Program-made: the position numbers and the translations under genes | Shown here: one piece after another, positions 23,695 through 31,300 of the stretch | Layout of the letters: each line of letters begins with the position of its first letter | How positions within the stretch are numbered: the first letter of the stretch is position 1 | The notes under the pieces: model-generated | What the model was told of the DNA's origin: nothing | The model's input: only the letters and a program-made list of their open reading frames with translations | The model's database searches: none | NCBI GenBank assembly: GCA_027491735.1 | Contig: JAOZGP010000014.1 | Span: 1-40,227 of the forward strand | Reading direction: 5' to 3' | DNA: 40,227 bases | Source of the DNA: Thermoproteota archaeon | GTDB lineage: Archaea > Korarchaeota > Korarchaeia > Korarchaeales > Korarchaeaceae

Positions 23695-24420
23695 TTGTCC
23701 CTCAAGCAGCTGATGTACGAGGAGTATGCTGAGGAGGGTCTGGAGGAGGTCTCTCCATATCCGGTCGAGAACTCATATCCTTATCCTGTCAGAAGAAGAT
23801 CTCCCTGTATATTGGACCGCATACATGAAGGACTTCACGTATCCAGACCTCTCCTAGAGGAATCGAGGATGTTGGCCGATATCGTAAGAAGATCCCTTAG
23901 AATGGAGAGAGTGCCTCCTGGATTGAGCCTCGCATCTCTAGTTTACACTTCCAGGGAGAGAGGAGTGACCCTGACTGTGGACTCGGTCCTACGGGCATCT
24001 AGGCAGGCGGGCAGCAGGATAAAGCCCTCTTCCATAATGAAGTATTTGTTTATCATAGAAAAGATTGCCGGCAAGCATGACCCCATGGAGAAGATCCTGG
24101 CTTACGTGGATCACATCAGGATGTCCCTCCTCTCCGATGAGAAAGTACTCGAAAAGCTGAGAAATGAGTTTTCAAGACGAACTCCCCAGATTGTGATAAA
24201 CAGAGCCTCGATATTGGCGAGGAGGATGATCGTGCGAACAAAGAGGGAAAACAAAAAAGCTCTCCTAGGAAAGAACCCGCTTGTTTTGGCGGCTGTGGCT
24301 TTTTACAACGGATTGAGGTTTTTGGGATGCAGGAGCGTGACCCAAAGAGACCTGGCCCTCTCTATAGGCATTCATCCGACCACGATAAGCAGAAACAGAA
24401 GGTTGGTGATATCCCGTTGA
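23695..24420 (+). CDS. Divergent TFB-like protein with two cyclin folds, no zinc ribbon
   Basis: The protein is built like the core of TFB (TFIIB). A first cyclin repeat (about 57-125) has LASLVYTSRERGVTLTVDSV and a second (about 133-240) ends in GKNPLVLAAVAFYNGLRF, SVTQRDLALSIGIHPTTISR and NRRLV, the helix-turn-helix that reads BRE DNA in TFB. The N-terminal 50 residues are acidic and Tyr/Pro-rich (EEYAEEGLEEVSPYPVENSY) and have only one Cys, so the zinc ribbon and B-finger that touch RNA polymerase are missing. It could bind TBP-DNA and compete with TFB, or act elsewhere. The start is TTG 23695, or ATG 23713. The membrane ATPase gene follows after 139 nt. Confidence 0.7.
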   Translation: MSLKQLMYEEYAEEGLEEVSPYPVENSYPYPVRRRSPCILDRIHEGLHVSRPLLEESRMLADIVRRSLRMERVPPGLSLASLVYTSRERGVTLTVDSVLRASRQAGSRIKPSSIMKYLFIIEKIAGKHDPMEKILAYVDHIRMSLLSDEKVLEKLRNEFSRRTPQIVINRASILARRMIVRTKRENKKALLGKNPLVLAAVAFYNGLRFLGCRSVTQRDLALSIGIHPTTISRNRRLVISR

Positions 24421-24559
24421 AGGAGGAGCAGTCCATCTTCAGCGTTAAAGCGTTGGAAGAAAACCGATGCCTTAAAGGGCCCTCTCAAGACGATAACTCA
24501 GGAGATGAGGTCCTCAAAGATGGAGATAGATCGTCTTAATAAGATGTCGAGGTCTCCGG

Positions 24560-26215
24560 ATGAGGATCAGTGAGCGAGAAGATCTGTTCATCTTTCCTTT
24601 AATAGTTATCTATATATTAATCAGAATATGGAAAGGAGGCTTTCCGCAGATCCGTATAACCGGTCCGCTGGTCCTGTTCACAATCCTGCTAATAGTCACC
24701 AGCTCTGTTTTCGTGATCGTGAGGAGAATTTCGAGGCTTAGAACTGGAATACTTGAGATGTCAGACGGTGTACTCGTTGTTCCAGGTAAAGGCGCGAGGT
24801 TGGCGGTCCTGCCAGTGAGCATAACCCCCCTCAGGGAGGAAGCCGTGATAGATCTGGGGGCGGCCATGAGATACCTTTCAGACCTCGGTGTGAGTCTCTC
24901 CCTGATAACGAGCGCCTCTCCCTGCAGCTTTGGGGGGATCAGATCCTCCTATAAAGGAGCGTTGTTCAGGAGAGTTAAGGATAGGGACTTACATCTAGCT
25001 AGGGAATCCTTAATGAGCTCGTTTAAGATCCTTAAGAGAGTTCTTGGGGATGGGCTCTCCGTTGAAATTGCCAAGATGAACTCATCTCTCCTTGAAGAGC
25101 TCGTCAACACGATCCCTTCATCGACGATCGCCGGAAGATCCTTCACAGCTAGGATGTCCGTACCACGTGGAGCTGAGATAGGAGAGTCCACTGTGTGCCT
25201 GAGCGAGGGGACATGCATACCTCTCAGCGACCTTGTCGGCCATGTTCTGGTGACTGGTGCCACGGGATCCGGAAAAACCACCACTGCGAAGAGGATTTTA
25301 TATGAACTTTGGACTCTATGTGGAGTTCCCTTTATCGTGTTGGACTTCCACAACGAGTATGGAGATCTCATCGCGAAGGTTAACGGAGACGTCCTCACCA
25401 GGAAAGAGAGTAGCTACGATTACTCAATAAACATACTTCGAGGCATGAGCGAACCGGACAGCGAGGAGCTTCACTACTTTGTGGATGCCTTTAAGACGAT
25501 CATGGATCTAACTCCGGCTCAGGAGTTCATGCTGCTAACGGCGCTTGGAAGACTGAGAACTAGGATGACTCAGCTAGGAGGAGTTCCTTCCATGGAGGAG
25601 CTCTATGAGGAGATCGCTGAGATAGAAATTAAAACTGCCTCAGAGAAAGAGGCTAAATCGGCCCTTCTAAGAAAGATTTTCTTGCTCAAAGAGGAGCCGG
25701 TGTCATCCCTTATATCGCGCGATGGGGTAGGCCTTGCCCATGAGATAAGCTCCCCGGTGTCCATAGAGCTAGATGACGTCTCCACCGAGACAGGCAGGCT
25801 CCTCTACGTTCACTTCTTCCTGCGAGGAGTATACAGGATGTATAAATCTAAGGGATTTTCCAAGACTCCTAGAGTAGTTTTGGTCATAGAGGAGGCGGAT
25901 AAATGTCTGCCAGCTTTTAGGGAGGGGAGTGGACTGACCATGGGCGAGAAGCTCTTCTCTGAAATGAGAAAGTATGGAATATCGCTGGTATGCATAGCTC
26001 AGTCACCTAGCAAGGTTTCCCGCTACATTATCCAGAACACATCCGTCAAGGTCCTTCACAGAGCCGGAGAGCCCAGAGATGTCGAGTTCCTAAAAAATCT
26101 GACAGGTAGCAAGGGAAAGACGAACCTATTGTGGAGGCTGAAACCAGGGGAGTTCGTGCTAGTGTACGGTGACCGGATTTTGAGGGGGAGGACTAAACCT
26201 GTTTCATTTTCTTAG
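24560..26215 (+). CDS. Membrane-anchored HerA/FtsK-type ATPase (DUF87)
   Basis: Two membrane helices at about residues 9-26 and 35-55 tether a soluble ATPase. The HerA-FtsK signature is clear: HVLVTGATGSGKTTTAKRIL (Walker A at 233-241), PFIVLDFHNEYGDLI, and Walker B VVLVIEEADKCLP with the downstream ISLVCIAQSPSKVSRYIIQN (sensor region) and RAGEPRDVEFLKNLTG. HerA proteins pump or process DNA, often with NurA, which is absent here. With membrane anchors the protein could move DNA across or along the membrane, as in conjugation-like or VirB4-like systems, but no partner is visible. A short helix-rich region (about 95-185) lies between the anchor and the ATPase. The last 12 nt overlap the convergent kinase gene. 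Confidence 0.83.
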   Translation: MRISEREDLFIFPLIVIYILIRIWKGGFPQIRITGPLVLFTILLIVTSSVFVIVRRISRLRTGILEMSDGVLVVPGKGARLAVLPVSITPLREEAVIDLGAAMRYLSDLGVSLSLITSASPCSFGGIRSSYKGALFRRVKDRDLHLARESLMSSFKILKRVLGDGLSVEIAKMNSSLLEELVNTIPSSTIAGRSFTARMSVPRGAEIGESTVCLSEGTCIPLSDLVGHVLVTGATGSGKTTTAKRILYELWTLCGVPFIVLDFHNEYGDLIAKVNGDVLTRKESSYDYSINILRGMSEPDSEELHYFVDAFKTIMDLTPAQEFMLLTALGRLRTRMTQLGGVPSMEELYEEIAEIEIKTASEKEAKSALLRKIFLLKEEPVSSLISRDGVGLAHEISSPVSIELDDVSTETGRLLYVHFFLRGVYRMYKSKGFSKTPRVVLVIEEADKCLPAFREGSGLTMGEKLFSEMRKYGISLVCIAQSPSKVSRYIIQNTSVKVLHRAGEPRDVEFLKNLTGSKGKTNLLWRLKPGEFVLVYGDRILRGRTKPVSFS

Positions 26216-26776
26216 AATTTTTAGGATCTCCTCGAATATGGAGAACTCGGCGTCCTTGTCTCTAGGAAGAAAAACAGGCGGCCTGACTTTTCCATCTAGG
26301 ACAGATCGCACTAGATTCAGGGATTTATCTACAACAGAGGTATCTACTTCGACCACGAGATCCTCTCCAAAGGAGTTCAAGGCCTCTATCAGAGGGACAT
26401 CGAGGAGCTCGGCTTCTAGATTCTCTAGGATCTTTTGAGGAGGATACCCTCTCCTCTCCAGCCTAAAGAAGAGGTCCCTTACTGGACACCTAGTTATCAC
26501 GACTACCTGAACAGGGAGCCCCTCCAGAAGCGATGGAGAGATTGACTCGACGACCAGACGGTCCAAGGGGAGCCTCCTTAGCTCGTTTAGAAGAGCTTCA
26601 TCGTTCACTATCAGGGAGCCCCTCCGCTCATCAAAGCCAGAGGAGAGGGTGCTTCTTTTTTCTTGAACGAGACTCGTGATGGAGAGATAGTCCATGTTTA
26701 ACTCTTTGGATAAGAGACGAGCAAAGCAGGTCTTTCCACTACCGGGGACGCCGGACACCACAATCATACTTCTCAT
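26204..26776 (-). CDS. Fap7/AK6-type adenylate kinase-like protein
   Basis: A small P-loop NMP kinase with MIVVSGVPGSGKTCFARLLS at the start (P-loop at residues 9-16), a core strand LDRLVVESISPSL and the lid-like RCPVRDLFFRLERRGYPPQK followed by ILENLEAEL, the characteristic Fap7/hCINAP signature. In archaea and eukaryotes it binds uS11 (Rps14) and works in late 40S/30S subunit assembly, with weak adenylate kinase activity. At 190 residues it is normal length. It lies alone, convergent to the HerA-like gene and divergent from tRNA-Glu. Confidence 0.88.
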   Translation of the reverse strand: MRSMIVVSGVPGSGKTCFARLLSKELNMDYLSITSLVQEKRSTLSSGFDERRGSLIVNDEALLNELRRLPLDRLVVESISPSLLEGLPVQVVVITRCPVRDLFFRLERRGYPPQKILENLEAELLDVPLIEALNSFGEDLVVEVDTSVVDKSLNLVRSVLDGKVRPPVFLPRDKDAEFSIFEEILKILRK

Positions 26777-26799
26777 CCCTCAGTGAAGTTGGAGGCATG

Positions 26800-26807
26800 T
26801 TTATATA
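26800..26807 (+). promoter_or_regulatory. TATA box of tRNA-Glu
   Basis: TTTATATA is centred about 28 nt before the first base of the tRNA, the standard archaeal distance. Confidence 0.7.
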
Positions 26808-26830
26808 CGCGTGGGATCACTTAGTGGTGA

Positions 26831-26905
26831 GCTCCGGTGGTGTAGCCCGGCCAAGCATAGGGGCCTCTCGAGCCCCAGACCCGGGTTCAAATCCCGGCCG
26901 GAGCA
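26831..26905 (+). tRNA. tRNA-Glu (CTC)
   Basis: Acceptor GCTCCGG pairs with CCGGAGC, the anticodon arm is GGGGC-CTCTCGA-GCCCC with anticodon CTC (reads GAG), and the T arm is CCGGG-TTCAAAT-CCCGG. There is no intron and no encoded CCA. A T run directly follows (GCATTTTTATC), a likely terminator. Confidence 0.96.
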
Positions 26906-27351
26906 TTTTTATCTTTAATTCTATGCCCTATCATGACTTTTAGAGCAGCATCCATGTCTATAAGTTTTTCTCTTTTCATTTAGTGCGTGCTAGGTCTAGT
27001 TGAGAAGTTTATTGGAGTTTTGCTAGGAGTGATGAGGAAGCTGAAGAAATCAAGGTAAATGAGGAGGATCAGTTACGAGAAATCCGTCAAGGTTTCATCT
27101 GCGTTTGAGTATATATAGTAGTTTAAACATTTACCATCAACTGTAATAATCTCCAGTTCTGAAAAAGATGGCAATGGCGATGCTCAGGGGCGGTTCATCG
27201 ATTCCGGGTCTTTTATCCACTTGTGTTTATGACTTGAACTAAGTGAGCTTGGTGTTGAGTCAATAAAACAGGAAGCCCTGAGCATCACCGATCTCTGAGG
27301 TCAGGATGACGGGGTGAGTAGGCTTTGGGATCTGAATTAAGACAAGTTCCG
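26906..27351 (+). mobile_element. Gene-free stretch with an IS605-like tail
   Basis: There is no intact gene in these 446 bases. A plus-strand frame at about 27237-27299 reads LSELGVESIKQEALSITDL then stop, close to the TnpB tail at 12945 (SMKQEALPLTVG); the DNA shares CAGGAAGCCCT with that element. An 11-bp inverted repeat (GATGCTCAGGG at 27179-27189, CCCTGAGCATC at 27276-27286) brackets it. It is probably the last trace of an IS200/IS605 element. The rest shows nothing further. Confidence 0.45.
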
Positions 27352-27717
27352 TTAATAGCCGAAAAACGCCAGGGGATTAAACTTGAACGTGTATAGAAGA
27401 ACGTAGGCTAGAGCAATTGCTAGGACAGCCGACGTTATGGTCCTCAGGAACTGCCTGTGATATACAGGGATTACGGTGAAGAGACCTTGCACGAGCGCCA
27501 AGAACATAAGGAAGTTCCGCATGGCTTCTGAGGCAGGCACCATCCACATATTGGAGACCCAGACGCTGAAAGTTGCTATCAAAAGAGATATTGGGAAGGT
27601 GAACGCTGTGAAGATAAGCCCAAATATTATCTCCACCACTACAGCCTTGAAGGAGAAGGGAATCCTCACTCTGCGCCTTTTTCGACCGTAGATCGTGGGG
27701 CTTTTCAGCATCCTCAA
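27352..27717 (-). CDS. Small membrane protein
   Basis: I do not recognise this 121-residue protein. It has three strongly hydrophobic helices (about 24-50, 65-86, 92-112) after a basic N-terminus with KSPTIYGRKRRRVRIPFSF, so the tail before helix 1 is likely cytoplasmic. A Trp-rich loop (SVWVSNMWMVPASEAMRN) joins helices 1 and 2. It overlaps the end of the UMP kinase gene by 4 nt and is probably co-transcribed. No signature motif is seen. Confidence 0.6.
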   Translation of the reverse strand: MRMLKSPTIYGRKRRRVRIPFSFKAVVVEIIFGLIFTAFTFPISLLIATFSVWVSNMWMVPASEAMRNFLMFLALVQGLFTVIPVYHRQFLRTITSAVLAIALAYVLLYTFKFNPLAFFGY

Positions 27718-28400
27718 CTCACCTTCACCAAGGTACCGACCTTCTCTGCCCTCAGGATCCTAAATATGTTTTCGGGTGAAAAGGCTGTGGTCACCACGAC
27801 AGGGATCTTAGATCTCCTCACAATCCTCAGAGCCACTAGGTCGAAGAGCTCGTACTTACCTGGCTCGAATTTCTGTGATGAAACCAGTTTCTCCAGTATA
27901 TCCACTGTTATCTCATCATATCTGATGGCGCTGGAGTTCTTATTTGGATCGTCGGAGTAGATCGCATCCGCTCCGGTCATCTTGATGAGGAGCTGAGCGC
28001 GAACGTACTCAGCAATGACTGCTGCCACGGCGTCAGTGGATTGACCAGCCACCATCCCTCCAGCTATCACTAGATTATGGGACGACAGGGCCGAAACCAC
28101 CTCCTGATAGGATCGAGGGATTCGAGGATACGCTACGTCAGTAAGCCCAGAGACTAAAAGCAAAGCGTTTATTCTGGTGGCAGCGATGCCTAAATCGTCC
28201 AATAAACTGTTTGGGGCTTTTAAGTTGGAGGCCAACTCTATATACCTTCTAGCGATCCTCCCTCCACCGGCTACGACAACCACTTTGTTAGAACGGGAGA
28301 CCTCCCTTAGTACGTTTATGTATCTGTCTATCAGAGAGGCATCTCCCTTCTCAACAGCCTCGTTGAAGACAATTCCTCCCAGGAGTATAACCAGCCTCAT
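27714..28400 (-). CDS. pyrH: Uridylate (UMP) kinase
   Basis: This amino-acid-kinase-fold enzyme phosphorylates UMP with ATP in pyrimidine synthesis. Motifs in order: the glycine-rich start VILLGGIVFNEAVEK, KVVVVAGGGRIARRYIELA, LLDDLGIAATRINALLL, VIAGGMVAGQSTDAVAAVIA, LLIKMTGADAIYSDDPNKN, and the C-terminal DLVALRIVRRSKIPVVV. It is the archaeal type without the bacterial GTP-control features. The usual Lys of the K-x-GGS start is replaced by LLGG here, which is noticeable but not rare in this family. Length 228. Confidence 0.93.
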   Translation of the reverse strand: MRLVILLGGIVFNEAVEKGDASLIDRYINVLREVSRSNKVVVVAGGGRIARRYIELASNLKAPNSLLDDLGIAATRINALLLVSGLTDVAYPRIPRSYQEVVSALSSHNLVIAGGMVAGQSTDAVAAVIAEYVRAQLLIKMTGADAIYSDDPNKNSSAIRYDEITVDILEKLVSSQKFEPGKYELFDLVALRIVRRSKIPVVVTTAFSPENIFRILRAEKVGTLVKVS

Positions 28401-28443
28401 CGAGAACAGTTCAGATAACTAAAATTTAACTGTTTGAATGTGC

Positions 28444-29391
28444 TTAATAGAACCTCATGGGGGACTCAAGCCTTGAGAGCAGAACCACCTTGCTCTCCGG
28501 CTGTTCATCCAATATTACATATCCAGTCATCTCAGCGAGCTCCCTGGCGAACCTTCTGACATCCGAGTGCATTGGTGAGTTCGCCCTCGAAAGCCTCCTC
28601 CTGGAGTAGCCCACATAACTGTACCCCTTCGGCTCCACGTAGGTGGGCTCGAACCTGCGGATTAGGGGAGCAAATTCCTGAGCTAGGTGTGAGTTCACTC
28701 CCTTTATCACAGTTATCCTCATGACCACCGGAATTGAAAGGGAGTTCGTTAGGGACAACGTCTCTAAAACCCTCTCCCAAGCTCTTCTTACCATAGGCCT
28801 GGCTATCCTATTGAAGACTGTCTTGTTTGGTGCATTTACTGTGATGTACAGCTGAGTTGGTTCACAGGATATGCTCTCCAGCCTCTCTGGCAGCGAGCCG
28901 TTTGTCACGATGAAGGTGGTCATGCCCCGGTTCTTGTATTCCCTCACGAGCTCCCCTATTTTGGGGTATAGCATCGGCTCCCCTGTCAGCGAGATGGCAG
29001 CATGCTTGGGGTCTTCTGCCTCCCTCAGCCAATCACCGCTGAACACCTCCACACCCTTGTATCCCTGAATTATAGTCTTCTGAATCCTTATGCTCTCGTC
29101 AACTATCTCCCGAGGTTCATCCCAGTCTAGGTCCTCGGGTGGTATCTCCTGCCACCCCATCTCCGGAGGAAGGTCACTCGCGTTTATCCTCCAGCAGTGG
29201 AGACATTGAAAGTTGCAGTAAGCTGCTGTAGGGGTCATCTGTATGCACCTCCAGCTGGGTATGCCGAAGAACTTATGTTTATAGCAGGTCTTACCATGCA
29301 TGATTGCCTTCCTGAACCAGTAGCAGGGCTTCAGGGCAGAGTGGTTCAATATGATCTTATAGCCCTGTTTCCTCATCAGGGCTTTGACCAC
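28444..29391 (-). CDS. taw1: 4-demethylwyosine synthase (Taw1/TYW1), radical SAM
   Basis: The enzyme builds the tricyclic base of wyosine at G37 of tRNA-Phe from pyruvate. The radical SAM cluster motif is AYCNFQCLHCWR (Cys59, Cys63, Cys66). Three further cysteines at 23, 36 and 49 have the same 13-residue spacing as the second [4Fe-4S] cluster ligands in Pyrococcus Taw1. Other family blocks: LTGEPMLYPKIGELVREY, TFIVTNGSLPERL, YITVNAPNKTVFNRIARP and EPKGYSYVGYSRRRL. At 315 residues the archaeal type lacks the flavodoxin domain. The start is GTG 29391; ATG 29376 (MRKQGYK) is possible. Confidence 0.96.
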   Translation of the reverse strand: MVKALMRKQGYKIILNHSALKPCYWFRKAIMHGKTCYKHKFFGIPSWRCIQMTPTAAYCNFQCLHCWRINASDLPPEMGWQEIPPEDLDWDEPREIVDESIRIQKTIIQGYKGVEVFSGDWLREAEDPKHAAISLTGEPMLYPKIGELVREYKNRGMTTFIVTNGSLPERLESISCEPTQLYITVNAPNKTVFNRIARPMVRRAWERVLETLSLTNSLSIPVVMRITVIKGVNSHLAQEFAPLIRRFEPTYVEPKGYSYVGYSRRRLSRANSPMHSDVRRFARELAEMTGYVILDEQPESKVVLLSRLESPMRFY

Positions 29392-29490
29392 CTCAGGTAT
29401 CGATGCCCTCCCTCCTATTCAGCTCACCTAATTCTTATTCATGTCGGCTTGGATTTATAAAAAATAGCTATTAGGACTCGTGGATCCTCA

Positions 29491-30228
29491 TTGAGGAAGG
29501 ATGAGCTGGACTCCAAAGTTCTCCTGCTGTTGATCACCATGGCCAGGCTTGGAGGTGGAAGAAGACTCATAGGATCGTCAGAGCTCGCTGAGTCCTTGGG
29601 TGTTTCGAGACCCACCGTATCACGATGGATAAACAAGGCGGTCACCCTAGGTTACGTGGAGAAATTGGGAGAGAAGAGAAGACAGTCGTATATGCTGACC
29701 AGTGAGGGAATAAAAGTCCTCCACACAATTTGTGAGAGAATGAGGGCCCCCCTATCTGTTAAAAGAGTTGCTGGCGAGGTGGTGAGCGGGCTTGGGGAGG
29801 GCTCCTATTACATGTCCCTTGATGGATATAAATCCGGTTTTATGAGGATCCTTGGATATGTGCCCTTTCCTGGAACGCTCAACCTAAGGATTAAGTCGGA
29901 GAGTCACGTCCTCAAGATCTTGGAGTGGATCTCGGAGGTCAAGCCTGCCATAATTCCTGGATTTTCAACAAAGGAGAGAACCTTCGGCGATGTAAAGATA
30001 TACCCCGTGATCCTTAATGGAAGACTGGAATGTCATGCTGTGTTTCCCGAGAGAGGACACTACAACTACAGAGTTCTCGAGGTGGTGTGGCGGGACAGCA
30101 TAAGGAAGGAGCTCTCTCTGAAGGATGGAGACATTGTTATAGTTGATTTGATAGATTGGGAGACAGTGGGCCGGGTGGGACTCGAACCCACGGCCTCCGC
30201 CTCGTCAAGGCGGCGTCATAGCCACTAG
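29491..30228 (+). CDS. ribK: CTP-dependent riboflavin kinase with N-terminal winged helix
   Basis: The C-terminal domain (about 95-225) makes FMN from riboflavin using CTP, with the RibK pattern VSGLGEGSYYMSLDGYKSGF, LGYVPFPGTLNLRI, and HAVFPERGHYNYRVLEVV. The N-terminal winged helix (SSELAESLGVSRPTVSRWIN) is the usual regulatory domain of larger archaeal RibK proteins, which act as enzyme plus regulator. ATG 29491 is used. The natural family end is near VIVDLIDW; the frame then runs into a tRNA-Val gene on the other strand for 62 nt, adding GRVGLEPTASASSRRRHSH, which is merely the antisense of the tRNA. Confidence 0.9.
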   Translation: MRKDELDSKVLLLLITMARLGGGRRLIGSSELAESLGVSRPTVSRWINKAVTLGYVEKLGEKRRQSYMLTSEGIKVLHTICERMRAPLSVKRVAGEVVSGLGEGSYYMSLDGYKSGFMRILGYVPFPGTLNLRIKSESHVLKILEWISEVKPAIIPGFSTKERTFGDVKIYPVILNGRLECHAVFPERGHYNYRVLEVVWRDSIRKELSLKDGDIVIVDLIDWETVGRVGLEPTASASSRRRHSH

Positions 30229-30239
30229 ACCACCGGCCC
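30167..30239 (-). tRNA. tRNA-Val (GAC)
   Basis: On the minus strand the acceptor GGGCCGG pairs with CCGGCCC, the anticodon arm is CCGCC-TTGACGA-GGCGG with anticodon GAC, and the T arm is GTGGG-TTCGAGT-CCCAC. No intron. It is transcribed toward ribK and overlaps the 3' end of that frame. Confidence 0.95.
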
Positions 30240-30265
30240 GCTCTCCAAGGAAGTCCAGGTTTATG

Positions 30266-30273
30266 CTTAAATA
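30266..30273 (-). promoter_or_regulatory. TATA box of tRNA-Val
   Basis: TATTTAAG on the minus strand lies about 27-34 nt before the first tRNA base at 30239, as expected. It lies just after the stop of pcc1, so the tRNA may be transcribed both alone and by read-through of the exosome operon. Confidence 0.5.
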
Positions 30274-30275
30274 CC

Positions 30276-30509
30276 TTACTGAAGCTCCTTCATCTCATCA
30301 TGTATATCTGAGAGAACCTGAACTGTCCTGAGAACGCTGTTTACCATTGCTCTCAACTTAGATACTCGATCGGCCCGTATCCTCACCACAAGGGTTCTGT
30401 TCTTCAGTTCCAAGGACATGTTATCGGAGAGATCTGGTTCCATGGATTTCTTAATCAACGGAGCTATTGGCCCCTCTATCTCCAGCAGGGCTCTACACCT
30501 CATGAACAT
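30276..30509 (-). CDS. KEOPS subunit Pcc1
   Basis: A 77-residue alpha/beta protein of the Pcc1 family: ALLEIEGPIAPLIKKSMEPD, then SLELKNRTLVVRIRADRVSK and LRAMVNSVLRTVQVLSDI. Pcc1 dimerises the KEOPS complex, which with Kae1 makes t6A37 in tRNAs reading ANN codons. It is the last gene of the exosome superoperon, overlapping the Brix gene by 17 nt, a position where Pcc1 is known in archaea. Confidence 0.85.
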   Translation of the reverse strand: MFMRCRALLEIEGPIAPLIKKSMEPDLSDNMSLELKNRTLVVRIRADRVSKLRAMVNSVLRTVQVLSDIHDEMKELQ

Positions 30510-31038
30510 CCCTCAGGTATAATCGAGGACCTACCTCCTCCTCGGTATCCGGGAGAAAGAAGGAGGCTGTCCTCTTCTTTCCTCTGACATTTAGAAATAG
30601 AACAGAGTCATGCGCTAGAAGTTCCTCGTCGTTGAGAGATTTTACCTCTCCGGCCATTGGAAGGGAAAACCCCTGAGATAGTATCTCCGCAAAGGAAGCC
30701 AAGCCTTCATCCGAAAAAGCCACAACAGATGAGTCCACTCTTGGGAATCTCCTTTTTGTTATCTCTCTGTGGAGAGCCACTCCCTCCAAGAGGACGCTCC
30801 TTTTCCATTGAGGAGGACGTAGGGAGGTGTTCAGAAATCTGAGTCTTGAGGGATTTCCCTTCATTTGATCAACTATGACCACACGAGATGCCCCTAACGA
30901 GTAAGCTTTCTCAGATAGATCTGAAATCGAACTTTTTCCACGATTCATTCTCTTAGCTTCTGGAAGAACTCCAGCGAGGTCCTTCATTAATGATCTGGTG
31001 CGCTGTGAGGGCCTTCGAGATGACGTTATTATTATCAA
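30493..31038 (-). CDS. Brix domain ribosome biogenesis protein
   Basis: A Brix/Imp4-like protein of about 181 residues. Archaea have a single short one, related to eukaryotic Imp4, Rpf1 and others that assemble rRNA. The start IIITSSRRPSQRTRSLMKDL is the family signature (T-S-R-x-P-S), followed by SEKAYSLGASRVVIVDQMKG and PSRLRFLN. The TTG at 31038 is chosen because GGTGAGG lies 6-8 nt upstream and the conserved region starts at once; the longer open frame back to 31215 would only run antisense-frame through eL43. It begins 11 nt after the eL43 stop. Confidence 0.85.
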   Translation of the reverse strand: MIIITSSRRPSQRTRSLMKDLAGVLPEAKRMNRGKSSISDLSEKAYSLGASRVVIVDQMKGNPSRLRFLNTSLRPPQWKRSVLLEGVALHREITKRRFPRVDSSVVAFSDEGLASFAEILSQGFSLPMAGEVKSLNDEELLAHDSVLFLNVRGKKRTASFFLPDTEEEVGPRLYLRDVHEV

Positions 31039-31048
31039 GTTTTGAACC

Positions 31049-31300
31049 TCACCTGAGCGATCTCCTTGTATGGGCAGCCAGTGGGGTGAGGGGCTCCCAT
31101 GCACCACCGGCGAACTCGTATCCACATTTTCTACACTTCCAGACGCCAAGAAACTTTCTCTTAACGGCGATTTTACCACAGTTCGGACATTTGTAGGTTG
31201 CCCTGCTCCTCGCAAGAACCTTCTCGGCCCTCCTCCTGAGTTTTATTCCATACTTAGGGGTGCTCAGTTTAGCTCTTGGGATTCCCCCCTTCGTCATCAA
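31049..31300 (-). CDS. rpl37ae: Ribosomal protein eL43 (L37Ae)
   Basis: This 83-residue large-subunit protein carries a Cys4 zinc ribbon: YKCPNCGKIAVKRKFLGVWK then CRKCGYEFAGGAWEPLTP. The start KYGIKLRRRAEKVLARSRAT is typical. It overlaps the end of rrp42 by 4 nt. In many archaea rpoP (Rpo12) follows here, but in this window Brix follows directly. Confidence 0.95.
   Translation of the reverse strand: MMTKGGIPRAKLSTPKYGIKLRRRAEKVLARSRATYKCPNCGKIAVKRKFLGVWKCRKCGYEFAGGAWEPLTPLAAHTRRSLR

Noticed and set aside
31039-31215. N-terminal extension of the Brix frame
   Set aside because: It lies wholly within the eL43 gene in another frame, and a TTG with a good ribosome binding site starts exactly at the conserved region.
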